A stretch of DNA of 42,476 nucleotides, from the NCBI GenBank assembly GCA_030147755.1, contig JASBUW010000116.1:1-42476 (forward strand). The letters are read 5' to 3'. The DNA is from Parachlamydiaceae bacterium (GTDB lineage Bacteria > Chlamydiota > Chlamydiia > Chlamydiales > Parachlamydiaceae). Numbering within the stretch: position 1 is the stretch's first letter; each line of letters starts with the position of its first letter. Under the pieces are notes generated by a model that ran no database searches, was not told the DNA's origin, and saw only the letters and a list, made by a program, of their open reading frames with translations. Position numbers and translations under genes: made by a program. This document shows, one piece after another, positions 32,279 to 40,245 of this stretch.

Positions 32279-35074
32279 ATGACGGGTTCAGTAAATCTTG
32301 CGTTTAATCATTCAATAAATTCAGTTACTCACTCTATTTCTCAACAATCAACAGAAGAAACTCTGCTTTCTGCGGCATGGATTGAACATACAAAAGCGAA
32401 AGAATGTTGGAAACAACTTATTGCGAATGGTTCTCTTCAAATAGAGCAAAAAGGACCTTTTTTGATTATCAAGTGGCAAAAAGCTACTCTTTCCTTACAA
32501 TCAGCGACAGCTGTAGAAACTTTAATTGAAGTTTGTGCAGAAAATAGAGTGGGTGTCACTTCTTTTGAATTTCATTGTTTTCAATTCTTAGGAAAACAGT
32601 CTAATCACTCTTTAGAAGCTTTAGCTGTTAAATTGCGCCGAGATTATGCGGCTCAAGGAGTCGTGTTTGAAGCCTGTCACGTTACATCTGAAGCTTTGGA
32701 AAAATTTATTTATGAAATTGATATTCCTATGGGCCAACCTCCCATTTTTCAAAACTTTAAAACGTTAAGCATTCGTTCACAACTTATTGATGAATCATTT
32801 GTCCAATCACTAACAAATTTTATCAAATTTTCTCGTCAGCAAAATCACTTGTTTCTCAACAATTGCCAATTAAGTGCTGGTTTTCTCAATCTCTTGGCGC
32901 GGACAGTGCCGTTAGAAGTGCGTTTTCCCGAAGATTTTGCAATGGGGCATCAAATAGTGGATGAAGCCCTCCTCAAAGAATTGAAGAAATGGGTTGAAGG
33001 CTGCATGATTGGGGGAGCATTACATCTGGTCAACTGTGGTTTAAATTTTTCGAATTTACATTTTATAAGAGAAGCGTTGATTCAACAGGAGCAAGGGATT
33101 TTAACAGTCGTTAATCAAACGCAAAGGCCTCCCGCTACTAGTTCAAAAGATATTGATCCGTCCCGCTATGGACTTCACGGACTTTCTGTTCTGCGTGTAC
33201 TGAATTTGTCTTGCAATCCCCTCTCTACAGAGGGAGCTATAAGTATTTTTGAAGCAGGAAAACAGCTCAATAAGGTAGATTTTTCAAATTGTGGCATTCA
33301 CTGTTTTGAGTTTCTTTCTTCTGCTTTGCCGCATTTACAAGAGGGCATGGAGATTGTGCTTTGCAATAACGTCTATGATCAAGCTTATCCTTTATTTATG
33401 GAAGAATTGACAGCAGCCGCCTTATTGAGCTTAAAAGATGTTAAAATTGTTTTGGATAGAAAACCTGAAACAGATGCGATGTATGAACATCTTCGAGAGT
33501 TTTTTAAAGAGTTTCCCGGCATAAAAATCTTGAGAAAAATTTATGTTCCTCCTAGACAATATCAGAATGTGCCTTCTTATTCTCGCAGTGAGAGTTCTAC
33601 TTCTACGACATCTACATTGCCTTTAGGAACACGTCCCGGAGATCAAATGGCACAAATGTTACAGGCTTCTCTTCTTTCTTTTAATTTAGGTGGTGTATCA
33701 GCAGATCCATTAGAAGAGGTATTAAAGAACCCTCCTGTTGATGATAGAGAGCTACAGCAACGCCTATTAGTAGGCTTAAATAAACCTAATTCGGTTGTGA
33801 CTATTCAAGATCAAGAGCTTGTCATAGAATTATCTAGCCAAGAAGTATCAGATCGGGCATTGAAGTGTTTATTAGAATCTATCGCGAATTCTATGCATAT
33901 ACAAGGTGTTGCTAAGCTTGTTTTTAACAAAGTACCTCTGCGCGGGGAAGTGATAAGTAGTGTGGCAGCCATTTTTAATGCGTCACCTACTTTTACAAAT
34001 CTAGCGCTAGGGTCGTGTTTTTTTCCTTTAGAATCCATGAGAACTTTATTAAATTCACTAGATATTTCTAGACTACAGGCATTTTTGTTCCTTAATCAGT
34101 CAGTCAATGAACGTTATATCGCTGCTTTGATGCTTGAATTAGAAAAATTTCAAAACTTAAAAGAGATTATTTTTAATTTGAAAGGAGAGAATGCGAGTCA
34201 ATGCAAAAGCATTTCTCAACTGATTGATCAAAGCGACTTCATGCGTCGCCTAAAAAAGCAATTTCCTGAAGTATTCGCTATGAATGAAACAGATTTTTCT
34301 AAGTGCGTTATTGATTATTCATTTCTTCCACCAACTGAAGAGAATCTAGGCTCAGCCGTAGCGACAAAAGAATATTCAAAAATGGATCAATTAGCAAGTC
34401 AAGTGATAAGTAAGAACTTGTCTGCCGATTTACTAAAAGAAATTCTGACTTATTCTGAGCCGGAAGACAAAATTAGATTATTTAAACTATTATTAGGAAA
34501 GCATTTTTCTATTAACGATGTCCATAAAGATGGCGATTGCGTTTACAGTTCGATTCTTCATACAACAAAAATGTTACCCGAGATTTATTCAAATGTGGAA
34601 GAATTAAGAAATGCCGTAGCTGACTATTTTGAAGCTCACTCTCAAGATTATTTAACGTTTATTACACCTGAGTATTCGAGTGCTTTAGATGAACAACAGC
34701 GTATTCAAGAGACAGCGATGCGTATTAGGCAGCATGCTTATCTTGGCCGTTCGGGATTTTGGGCCGGTGATCTTGAACTAGGTGTGATGAGTGACTTATT
34801 CAAATTTTTAGGTATTAATCAACCCCTCCACATTTATGATATGGACTATTATGATTCTCGTTTAGCCGGAACTTATATCCAAAATGGAATGCTGATGCCT
34901 CCTCCAAGTTTAATTTATAATGAAGAAAAAGATGAAGAACCTATCTATTTATTGCGTAGCCAAAACCATTATCATTTTCTGACGAAATTGAGAGTAAGTG
35001 GGAAGCGTTCAAGTGAAGGCAGTAAAGATGTAGATGATGATCTTCTAACTAAAATAGCAAGAATGGGTGAGTAG
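32279..35074 (+). CDS. LRR and OTU-domain protein, probable deubiquitinase effector
   Basis: A 931-residue protein. Residues 40-420 and 500-660 contain degenerate leucine-rich repeats (for example LSVLRVLNLSCNPLSTEGA and LNKVDFSNCGIHC), separated by a Ser/Thr linker (YSRSESSTSTTSTLPLGT). Residues 742-905 form an OTU cysteine-protease domain: D751-G-D-C754 is the catalytic cysteine motif, GFWAGDLELGVMSDLF matches the conserved W-G/E helix, and H897 in QNHYHFL is the catalytic histidine. OTU enzymes remove ubiquitin, and LRRs bind proteins, so this should act in the host cell after secretion. No signal peptide is present. AGAGG lies 7 nt before the ATG. It is divergent from a kinase gene. Confidence 0.88.
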   Translation: MTGSVNLAFNHSINSVTHSISQQSTEETLLSAAWIEHTKAKECWKQLIANGSLQIEQKGPFLIIKWQKATLSLQSATAVETLIEVCAENRVGVTSFEFHCFQFLGKQSNHSLEALAVKLRRDYAAQGVVFEACHVTSEALEKFIYEIDIPMGQPPIFQNFKTLSIRSQLIDESFVQSLTNFIKFSRQQNHLFLNNCQLSAGFLNLLARTVPLEVRFPEDFAMGHQIVDEALLKELKKWVEGCMIGGALHLVNCGLNFSNLHFIREALIQQEQGILTVVNQTQRPPATSSKDIDPSRYGLHGLSVLRVLNLSCNPLSTEGAISIFEAGKQLNKVDFSNCGIHCFEFLSSALPHLQEGMEIVLCNNVYDQAYPLFMEELTAAALLSLKDVKIVLDRKPETDAMYEHLREFFKEFPGIKILRKIYVPPRQYQNVPSYSRSESSTSTTSTLPLGTRPGDQMAQMLQASLLSFNLGGVSADPLEEVLKNPPVDDRELQQRLLVGLNKPNSVVTIQDQELVIELSSQEVSDRALKCLLESIANSMHIQGVAKLVFNKVPLRGEVISSVAAIFNASPTFTNLALGSCFFPLESMRTLLNSLDISRLQAFLFLNQSVNERYIAALMLELEKFQNLKEIIFNLKGENASQCKSISQLIDQSDFMRRLKKQFPEVFAMNETDFSKCVIDYSFLPPTEENLGSAVATKEYSKMDQLASQVISKNLSADLLKEILTYSEPEDKIRLFKLLLGKHFSINDVHKDGDCVYSSILHTTKMLPEIYSNVEELRNAVADYFEAHSQDYLTFITPEYSSALDEQQRIQETAMRIRQHAYLGRSGFWAGDLELGVMSDLFKFLGINQPLHIYDMDYYDSRLAGTYIQNGMLMPPPSLIYNEEKDEEPIYLLRSQNHYHFLTKLRVSGKRSSEGSKDVDDDLLTKIARMGE

Positions 35075-35105
35075 GCAATTAGATCGACTTCTTTTATTTA
35101 AATTT

Positions 35106-35139
35106 ATTCACTTCAAGTCTAACGTTTCTTGAAGTGAAT
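35106..35139. terminator. Hairpin between convergent genes
   Basis: ATTCACTTCAAG and CTTGAAGTGAAT form a perfect 12-bp stem with a 10-nt loop. The right arm encodes the last residues of the CNNM-type protein, so the signal overlaps its coding end. T-runs are weak. Confidence 0.5.
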
Positions 35140-36159
35140 AGATGTTAAGATGCGTGTCAATGTGCCGTCATCATCTTCATCATAAATATCTCCAATGATT
35201 TCCTCAAAGATGGCTTCCATGGTGACAATGCCTACCTTTATATTTTCTCTGTAAACAATCGCTAGATGGGCTCTTCTTTGTTGCATAATCTGTAAAGCAG
35301 ACAAGATGGGCATCCCTTCAGGAATTTTAATAGGAGGCCGCATTAAAGAAAGCCAATCGGTTTGACCCGTCCTTTGAAAGGCGAGGAGCTCTTTAGCATT
35401 AATAATTCCCGCCACTTCTTGGCTTTTTATCACGGGTAAGCGTGTATGCCTAGAGGAAATGATGAGGCTTTCAACTTGTTCAATTGTTTGATGATCGTCC
35501 ACATAAACAACTTCCGGCCAACTGACTAAAATGTCTTTAACTGTGGTTTTTTCAATTTTGACCATATTCAGCACATATTGCCGATTGGGAGCAGAAAGAA
35601 TATCTAATTCAATAGACGATTCGCCATGCGGCGTTTCTTCGTGTGCTGTGTGCTTAGTGGGAAATAACTGCACAATTTTTTTAGTGGACCATTCAAAAAC
35701 AGTCACGAGTGGATCTAAAATGCGACTAGTCAAATGCAACCAAGGAGCTGATTGAGAAGCTAAAGCCAAAGGTCTACGTAGAGCGAGTGTTTTAGGGACT
35801 AATTCGCCAAACACCACGCTCACATAAGTCAAAGGTAAGACAACAATGAGCATGGAGATAATTTCAGCAAGTGTTTCAGGTAGGTCAAAATGCGTGATAA
35901 GTAAGGGAGTAATGCTTTCTTCTGCGCCTGCGCCACCGATCGCAGCTGCTAAAGCTCCTACAAATGTAATGCCCACTTGCACAACAGATAAAGTTCTTTC
36001 AGGATTTTCACGTAGGAAAAGAAGGAGTTTTGCTTTTTCATTTCCTTGTCTAATCAGTTCTCGTAAAGTAGGACGACTGACTGCGATAAAAGCTGTTTCT
36101 GCACCCGATAGCAAGGCATTAAAAATGAGGCAAATGAAAATGACAATCAATTCGAACAT
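35119..36159 (-). CDS. CNNM/HlyC-type membrane protein with CBS domains
   Basis: A 346-residue inner-membrane protein of the DUF21-CBS (CNNM/CorB, formerly haemolysin-like) family, whose members are linked to magnesium or other cation transport. Residues 1-150 form the DUF21 part with three or four helices (FELIVIFICLIFNALLSGAE, VVQVGITFVGALAAAIGG, IISMLIVVLPLTYVSVVFGE) and the family phrase GELVPKTLALRRP. Residues 200-330 hold a CBS pair (SRHTRLPVIKSQEVAGIIN, RRAHLAIVYRENIKVGIVT) ending EEIIGDIYDE. The C-terminal CorC-HlyC domain is absent. It follows the lipoprotein gene by 6 nt in one operon. It may be a cation exporter or regulator. Confidence 0.92.
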   Translation of the reverse strand: MFELIVIFICLIFNALLSGAETAFIAVSRPTLRELIRQGNEKAKLLLFLRENPERTLSVVQVGITFVGALAAAIGGAGAEESITPLLITHFDLPETLAEIISMLIVVLPLTYVSVVFGELVPKTLALRRPLALASQSAPWLHLTSRILDPLVTVFEWSTKKIVQLFPTKHTAHEETPHGESSIELDILSAPNRQYVLNMVKIEKTTVKDILVSWPEVVYVDDHQTIEQVESLIISSRHTRLPVIKSQEVAGIINAKELLAFQRTGQTDWLSLMRPPIKIPEGMPILSALQIMQQRRAHLAIVYRENIKVGIVTMEAIFEEIIGDIYDEDDDGTLTRILTSIHFKKR

Positions 36160-36165
36160 AAATCT

Positions 36166-36645
36166 TTAGGGGGTGGTAGATTTTGAAAAATCAAATGAAA
36201 TGAGATTAGCCCATAGAGGATGGGTCCATGAAGTGAGAATGCAGTCTCCTTGGCGCAATTCTACTTTATAGGTGAGCAGTCCGCCTGTTTGGCAATATTC
36301 TTGGTCTACAAGATCGTAGACATAGGTTCCGCGTCTTTTACAGACAACGAACGTGAGTTCTTGTTCTTCGTGATTACAAAAACGCAGTTTGAGATAAAGC
36401 TGCAAGTTTTCTGTCACATCTTGAGGATCTAGCGACCATTGGACTAACAGGCGTTGGCCAATAATAGGATGATTTGATTGAGGATCGGGTGTGCGTACAT
36501 AATAACTGGCAAGGTTTTCATGGCTTAAGTATTGTGTTTGGACATTTAAGTATGGCCATGCGCAACTTGTCAAACAAGATAAGCAAATCAGAAGAAGTAA
36601 TCCTTTAGACAGGTAAATTTTTAAATTTTTGGGACAGTAAGACAC
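36166..36645 (-). CDS. Putative lipoprotein upstream of the CNNM-type gene
   Basis: A 159-residue protein with a basic start, a hydrophobic leader (SKGLLLLICLSCLTSC) and lipobox LTSC with the cysteine near residue 28. The mature part is beta-rich (LLVQWSLDPQDVTENLQLYL, LTYKVELRQGD), with further cysteines. No family recognised. The start codon is GTG at 36645, supported by AAGG upstream. Only 6 nt separate it from the CNNM-type gene, so the two are co-transcribed. A 137-bp inverted repeat lies just upstream. Confidence 0.75.
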   Translation of the reverse strand: MSYCPKNLKIYLSKGLLLLICLSCLTSCAWPYLNVQTQYLSHENLASYYVRTPDPQSNHPIIGQRLLVQWSLDPQDVTENLQLYLKLRFCNHEEQELTFVVCKRRGTYVYDLVDQEYCQTGGLLTYKVELRQGDCILTSWTHPLWANLISFDFSKSTTP

Positions 36646-36687
36646 GTGTGAACCTTCTGAGTTATCAAGAAAGATGCTTGAATCGAC

Positions 36688-36824
36688 GCAGGACCATAAC
36701 CGCTCTTTCAGAGCTCAACATTTGTGTGGGCCTAAACCCAGGCTAGAGTGCGCCTCAAGCGCACGGCAGCTTGGGTTTAGGCCCACACAAGTGTTGAGCT
36801 CTGAAAGAGCGGTTATGGTCCTGC
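36688..36824. repeat. 137-bp inverted repeat in a divergent promoter region
   Basis: Arms of about 57 bp (beginning GCAGGACCATAACCGCTC and ending with its complement) differ at only two positions. The centre contains its own small hairpin, GTGCGC-CTCAA-GCGCAC. It is unrelated in sequence to the 290-bp family but has the same palindrome-in-palindrome plan. GAATC occurs at both edges (36680-36684 and 36825-36829), a possible but unproven duplication. It fills almost half of the gene-free stretch 36646-36953. Confidence 0.85.
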
Positions 36825-36953
36825 GAATCTCACATTAAATCATTTTGCAACTGTCTTATTAGGTCCATTGCCAGTTCAAGCAGCTTTCTTTTCTTGACCT
36901 ATTTTAAAAAGTGTTGTTCTTTTAAGCAAAGAAATAATAGGTGAGGTGATGGA

Positions 36954-38084
36954 ATGAGTGGCGAATGGTGGTTATTCTTCAGCTGGCTGTGTTTACCTTT
37001 CTTACTTCAAGCCCAGTTAGACAATCCGCAGCTTAAACAACGAATTGATCATGTGATACAGACGCAAATGCAACAGCAACGGATTCCTGGGTTGGCATTA
37101 GCTGTTTTGGTGGACGGAGAACCATTTTATATACGCGGATATGGCAAAGCTAATCTAGAAAATGGTGCGCCTGTGACAGTAGAAACTTTATTTGGGATTG
37201 GCTCCTGTTCTAAAGCCTTGACCGCTTTTGCTATCATGCTTCTCGTTGATGAGGGAAAAGTCCATGTCAATGATTCCATCAAACGTTATATTAGAGATGC
37301 GCCTGAATCGTGGGGGCCTGTGACTGTGCGTCAACTGCTTTCACATACAAGTGGGATTCCGCAGCATCAAGGCCCGCATATCCCTTGGTCGAAAACATGG
37401 CATCAACTTGCTGCGCGTCCTTTTCAATTCGCGCCGGGTAGTCAGACGAAGTACAACAACTTTGGTTACAAAGTCTTATCACGCCTCATTGAAGTGGTCA
37501 GTGGGCAAAAATATGGACATTTTATGCATGAACGTGTTTTCAAACCTTTAGGCATGGTTCATACAAGTTTACCGGAACAACTTTATCCTCCTGGTTTAGC
37601 AGTGGGTTATAAAACACATGGCCATCAAATACGACTAGCGCATCATCAGCATCCCTGGCGTCAAATGTGGGGGTCGGGAGGTATTGTGACTAATATCCTC
37701 AATTTTGCGCGTTGGGATCAAGCCTTAACTAGACAAGAGTTATTAAGCCCGCAAACGTATCGTCTCATGTGGGCACCTGTTTTGTTGAATAATGGCAAGC
37801 CTAGTGGTTGGTGTTTAGGATGGCAAATTAGGCAACAGGATGGGATCACGAAATACAGTAAAGATGGGGGAATCATTGGTTATCGCAGTCAAATTATTCG
37901 ACAAGTAACGGATCGCATCAGCTTGATTTTTTTGACCAATACTTCACCTGTTAAGTTTGGGAAAATGGCAAGACCGCTATTTCGCTTGATGCAAAACGCG
38001 TTACATGCAGAGCAAAAAGAAGAAGAACAAGATGATGACATAGATGATGAACAAGTGGATGGCATAGATGAAGACGATACGTAA
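36954..38084 (+). CDS. Serine hydrolase of the beta-lactamase class C / PBP4-like fold
   Basis: A 376-residue exported protein: a short leader (WWLFFSWLCLPFLLQAQ) followed by a complete serine beta-lactamase-like domain. The active-site serine is S84 in S-C-S-K87, the second motif is Y167-N-N169, HTSGIPQH is the typical loop, and the third motif position reads KDGG, near residue 303. Relatives include esterases, D-aminopeptidases and peptidoglycan DD-peptidases; the exact substrate cannot be read from motifs. The last 25 residues are nearly all Asp/Glu, an unusual tail. GAGGTG precedes the ATG. It is divergent from the lipoprotein gene, with the 137-bp inverted repeat between them, and is followed by element C. 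Confidence 0.9.
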   Translation: MSGEWWLFFSWLCLPFLLQAQLDNPQLKQRIDHVIQTQMQQQRIPGLALAVLVDGEPFYIRGYGKANLENGAPVTVETLFGIGSCSKALTAFAIMLLVDEGKVHVNDSIKRYIRDAPESWGPVTVRQLLSHTSGIPQHQGPHIPWSKTWHQLAARPFQFAPGSQTKYNNFGYKVLSRLIEVVSGQKYGHFMHERVFKPLGMVHTSLPEQLYPPGLAVGYKTHGHQIRLAHHQHPWRQMWGSGGIVTNILNFARWDQALTRQELLSPQTYRLMWAPVLLNNGKPSGWCLGWQIRQQDGITKYSKDGGIIGYRSQIIRQVTDRISLIFLTNTSPVKFGKMARPLFRLMQNALHAEQKEEEQDDDIDDEQVDGIDEDDT

Positions 38085-38091
38085 TTATGCA

Positions 38092-38387
38092 GTATAGGTT
38101 CACTGTGTATATGGACTGTTTGCCATTTGTGCGGTAGCACTCTAACTGCAATTAGCCCAGACCGAGCGCGTTTAGCGCTCGTTCTGGGAAAAAAGCCATT
38201 TCATGAGCACTGCGGTTAGCAGTGCAACTATTCAAAGTCTGTGTAGCACTGCTAACCGCAGTGCAATATATTGTGCGTTAAATCCCAGAACGAGCGCTAA
38301 ACGCGCTCGGTCTGGGCTAATGCAGTTAGAGTGCTACCGCACAAATGGCAAACAGTCTATGTACACAGTGAACCTATAAACCTATAC
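38092..38387. mobile_element. Nested-palindrome MITE-like element, copy C
   Basis: About 296 bp, starting GTATAGGTTCACTGTG 7 nt after a stop codon, in the same orientation as copy A. The right end carries CCTATA twice (CCTATAAACCTATAC), so its edge is imprecise. No clear 8-bp flanking repeat is found, which may mean an older insertion or a later change at that end. It lies between convergent genes and covers the gene-free stretch 38085-38401. Confidence 0.75.
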
Positions 38388-38401
38388 ATTGAATAAATGT
38401 A

Positions 38402-39343
38402 TTAATTATTTCTGACACGAAATTTCGGTTGTAAAGTGGAATACGTCGGACCTATAATTTGACGCAGCTCTTCTTCTAAATATTCCCCTAACTCAGGATA
38501 GTGTTGGCGTAACCACAACTTAAATTTATACGTTTTGGTGAACAATTCTTGGTGAAAAACAACAGGCTCTTTGACTGCTTCATTGAACACAAACTGTCCC
38601 ACATCAATATGGACAGGCTTTCCTTGTACAACACCTGTATTTTGCATCAATGCATGATCATTGTCAGCTAGTCCTCTGGCATATTCTGACAAAATCAAAT
38701 TCAGCAAGCGATGAATGAGCTGCTGAGCTTCTGCCAAATTATCTTGTGCACGATAAGTTAACAGCGTGTCGCACAACATTTGCGCACGACGCTGTACACA
38801 GAATTCCATTTGATCTAAATCCACAACGTGCTGTTGATTAATTTTATCGTAAATGGTCAGTTGTTTTTGAAGATGAGACGTCTTATTGAGATGAACAAAG
38901 AGCAGCCCACTCTCTTCTTTGAGATTCTCAAAAGCAACTTTCCAACTGCGCACAAAACCATCGAGCTTGTTCCATTTTTTCTCGCGTTTTTCTTGACGAT
39001 ATTTCACCAAAGCGGGTAAAGGCGGAAAATAAGCCAACCAAGGCTGTAAGCGATAACGTTGATATTTAAAGAACTTGACGACGTATTGACCATCTTCACT
39101 AGCAAAGACATACGCTTGACATCCCTTTCCTAGATAGTGGTAAGGCTGGTGAAGAGCTTTTTCTAATTCATTCTGTTCATCTGATAATAGCGGACGCACT
39201 TCCCATTGGGGTTGATAAACAAAGTCTGAAGTAATGTTGGAAACTGTAAAACCATCGGTGAGCCGAAAGTAGAGGCGGCCTAATCCATAACAGGACAAGA
39301 TCAAGAATGCTACTAATGTGAAACGCCAAAGATATTTTTTCAT
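38402..39343 (-). CDS. Membrane-anchored kinase-like protein
   Basis: A 313-residue protein with one N-terminal membrane helix (LWRFTLVAFLILSCYGLG) and a divergent kinase-like domain. Recognisable are a glycine loop (LGKGCQAYVF, residues 71-80), a lysine K90 in QYVVKFFK, a catalytic-loop-like A226-D-N-D229 with N235, and D247-V-G in place of DFG. The substrate is unknown; the fold family includes protein, choline and sugar kinases. The kinase domain should lie in the periplasm or cytoplasm depending on topology; the Lys-rich start favours a cytoplasmic N-terminus, which would put the domain outside. No ribosome site is clear. It follows the 240-residue membrane protein by 30 nt on the same strand. 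Confidence 0.75.
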   Translation of the reverse strand: MKKYLWRFTLVAFLILSCYGLGRLYFRLTDGFTVSNITSDFVYQPQWEVRPLLSDEQNELEKALHQPYHYLGKGCQAYVFASEDGQYVVKFFKYQRYRLQPWLAYFPPLPALVKYRQEKREKKWNKLDGFVRSWKVAFENLKEESGLLFVHLNKTSHLQKQLTIYDKINQQHVVDLDQMEFCVQRRAQMLCDTLLTYRAQDNLAEAQQLIHRLLNLILSEYARGLADNDHALMQNTGVVQGKPVHIDVGQFVFNEAVKEPVVFHQELFTKTYKFKLWLRQHYPELGEYLEEELRQIIGPTYSTLQPKFRVRNN

Positions 39344-39373
39344 AAGAAAAAACTTGTTAGGTTTTCATTTTCT

Positions 39374-40093
39374 TTATACTAATTCATGCGTAGGGTGTAC
39401 TCTTCTCAATAAACGTCTCAAATTCAATGATTGGAGATGAAACCAGCCTCGCCCTAATACCTTTTTTTGATGCCCTAATACTGTCCAACGTTTCCGCCAA
39501 GGCAAAAGAGAATCTGTCTGACAAAGAACGGTCATTACAGGCTGTTGCTGATGCGGCTGTTTTTCTTGAACCTGAAGAGCGAGAAAAAAGCGTCCATCAG
39601 CCAAACAACCTCGTGTAATGGGTTGGTGGCGTACATCACTAGGCTCTAAATGACGTAAATCTTTTTCATTTTCTATATCATCTACCTCAGGTAATTGAAC
39701 AAATACAAATCGACCACCCAAGTCGTTAACCAGATCTCTTTCTTCTCTTTGTAATTCCTCTTCTTTGAAAAAGCTAGCTAAGGCCCAAACACCAATTATT
39801 ATGGGTAAAATTCTCAGTGTTAAAAAAAATAATTCATTTACTAGATAACTCGTTAAATTCGAAAAATTTGTTGTCACTTGGTACTTGAGTATTAAATCAG
39901 ATATGCCCATGCTCATCAAGATCGTGCTCCCAAAAAAAATCGATAGCGCTATTTCAACAACCTCTTTTAATATAGGAGATTGTCTTTGTAAACTAGCTAA
40001 CTGACCCATAAAGCCAAGCTCTCTTCCACAAGGCGAATATCTAATATTAATACCTGTAAAATAACGAACAGCGCCACCAAAAACAATATTCAT
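39374..40093 (-). CDS. Two-helix membrane protein, unknown function
   Basis: About 239 residues. Two hydrophobic segments (VVEIALSIFFGSTILMSMG and LFFLTLRILPIIIGVWALAS) are followed by a soluble C-terminal half with many charged residues (GGRFVFVQLPEVDDIENEKD and RWTVLGHQKKVLGRGWFHLQ). No family recognised. The ATG at 40093 is chosen because GAGGA lies 7 nt upstream, over an extension to 40120. It is probably co-transcribed with the kinase-like gene 30 nt downstream, so the two may work together at the membrane. It is divergent from the chemoreceptor-like gene. Confidence 0.7.
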   Translation of the reverse strand: MNIVFGGAVRYFTGINIRYSPCGRELGFMGQLASLQRQSPILKEVVEIALSIFFGSTILMSMGISDLILKYQVTTNFSNLTSYLVNELFFLTLRILPIIIGVWALASFFKEEELQREERDLVNDLGGRFVFVQLPEVDDIENEKDLRHLEPSDVRHQPITRGCLADGRFFLALQVQEKQPHQQQPVMTVLCQTDSLLPWRKRWTVLGHQKKVLGRGWFHLQSLNLRRLLRRVHPTHELV

Positions 40094-40245
40094 AAAACTA
40101 TCCTCATTATTAATAAACAAGAAAGATAATATAGATTATAATAAAATTAATATCAACAAAAACAATCTATCAAGAAGCTTGCATTTTTCTCTTCAAACAC
40201 TTTATTTATATCTTTTGCTCATCCCAGCAGCCATAGGACCCCTAA

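Noticed and set aside
35846-36169. Plus-strand frame antisense to the CNNM-type gene
   Set aside because: The minus-strand product has clear family motifs; the plus-strand frame is its shadow.
36680-36829. GAATC at both edges as a target duplication of the 137-bp inverted repeat
   Set aside because: Only five bases, and not placed symmetrically against the arms; chance is plausible, so it is not called.
37889-38151. Two minus-strand reading frames that start in element C
   Set aside because: They run antisense into the serine hydrolase gene, and their starts come from the repeat arm.
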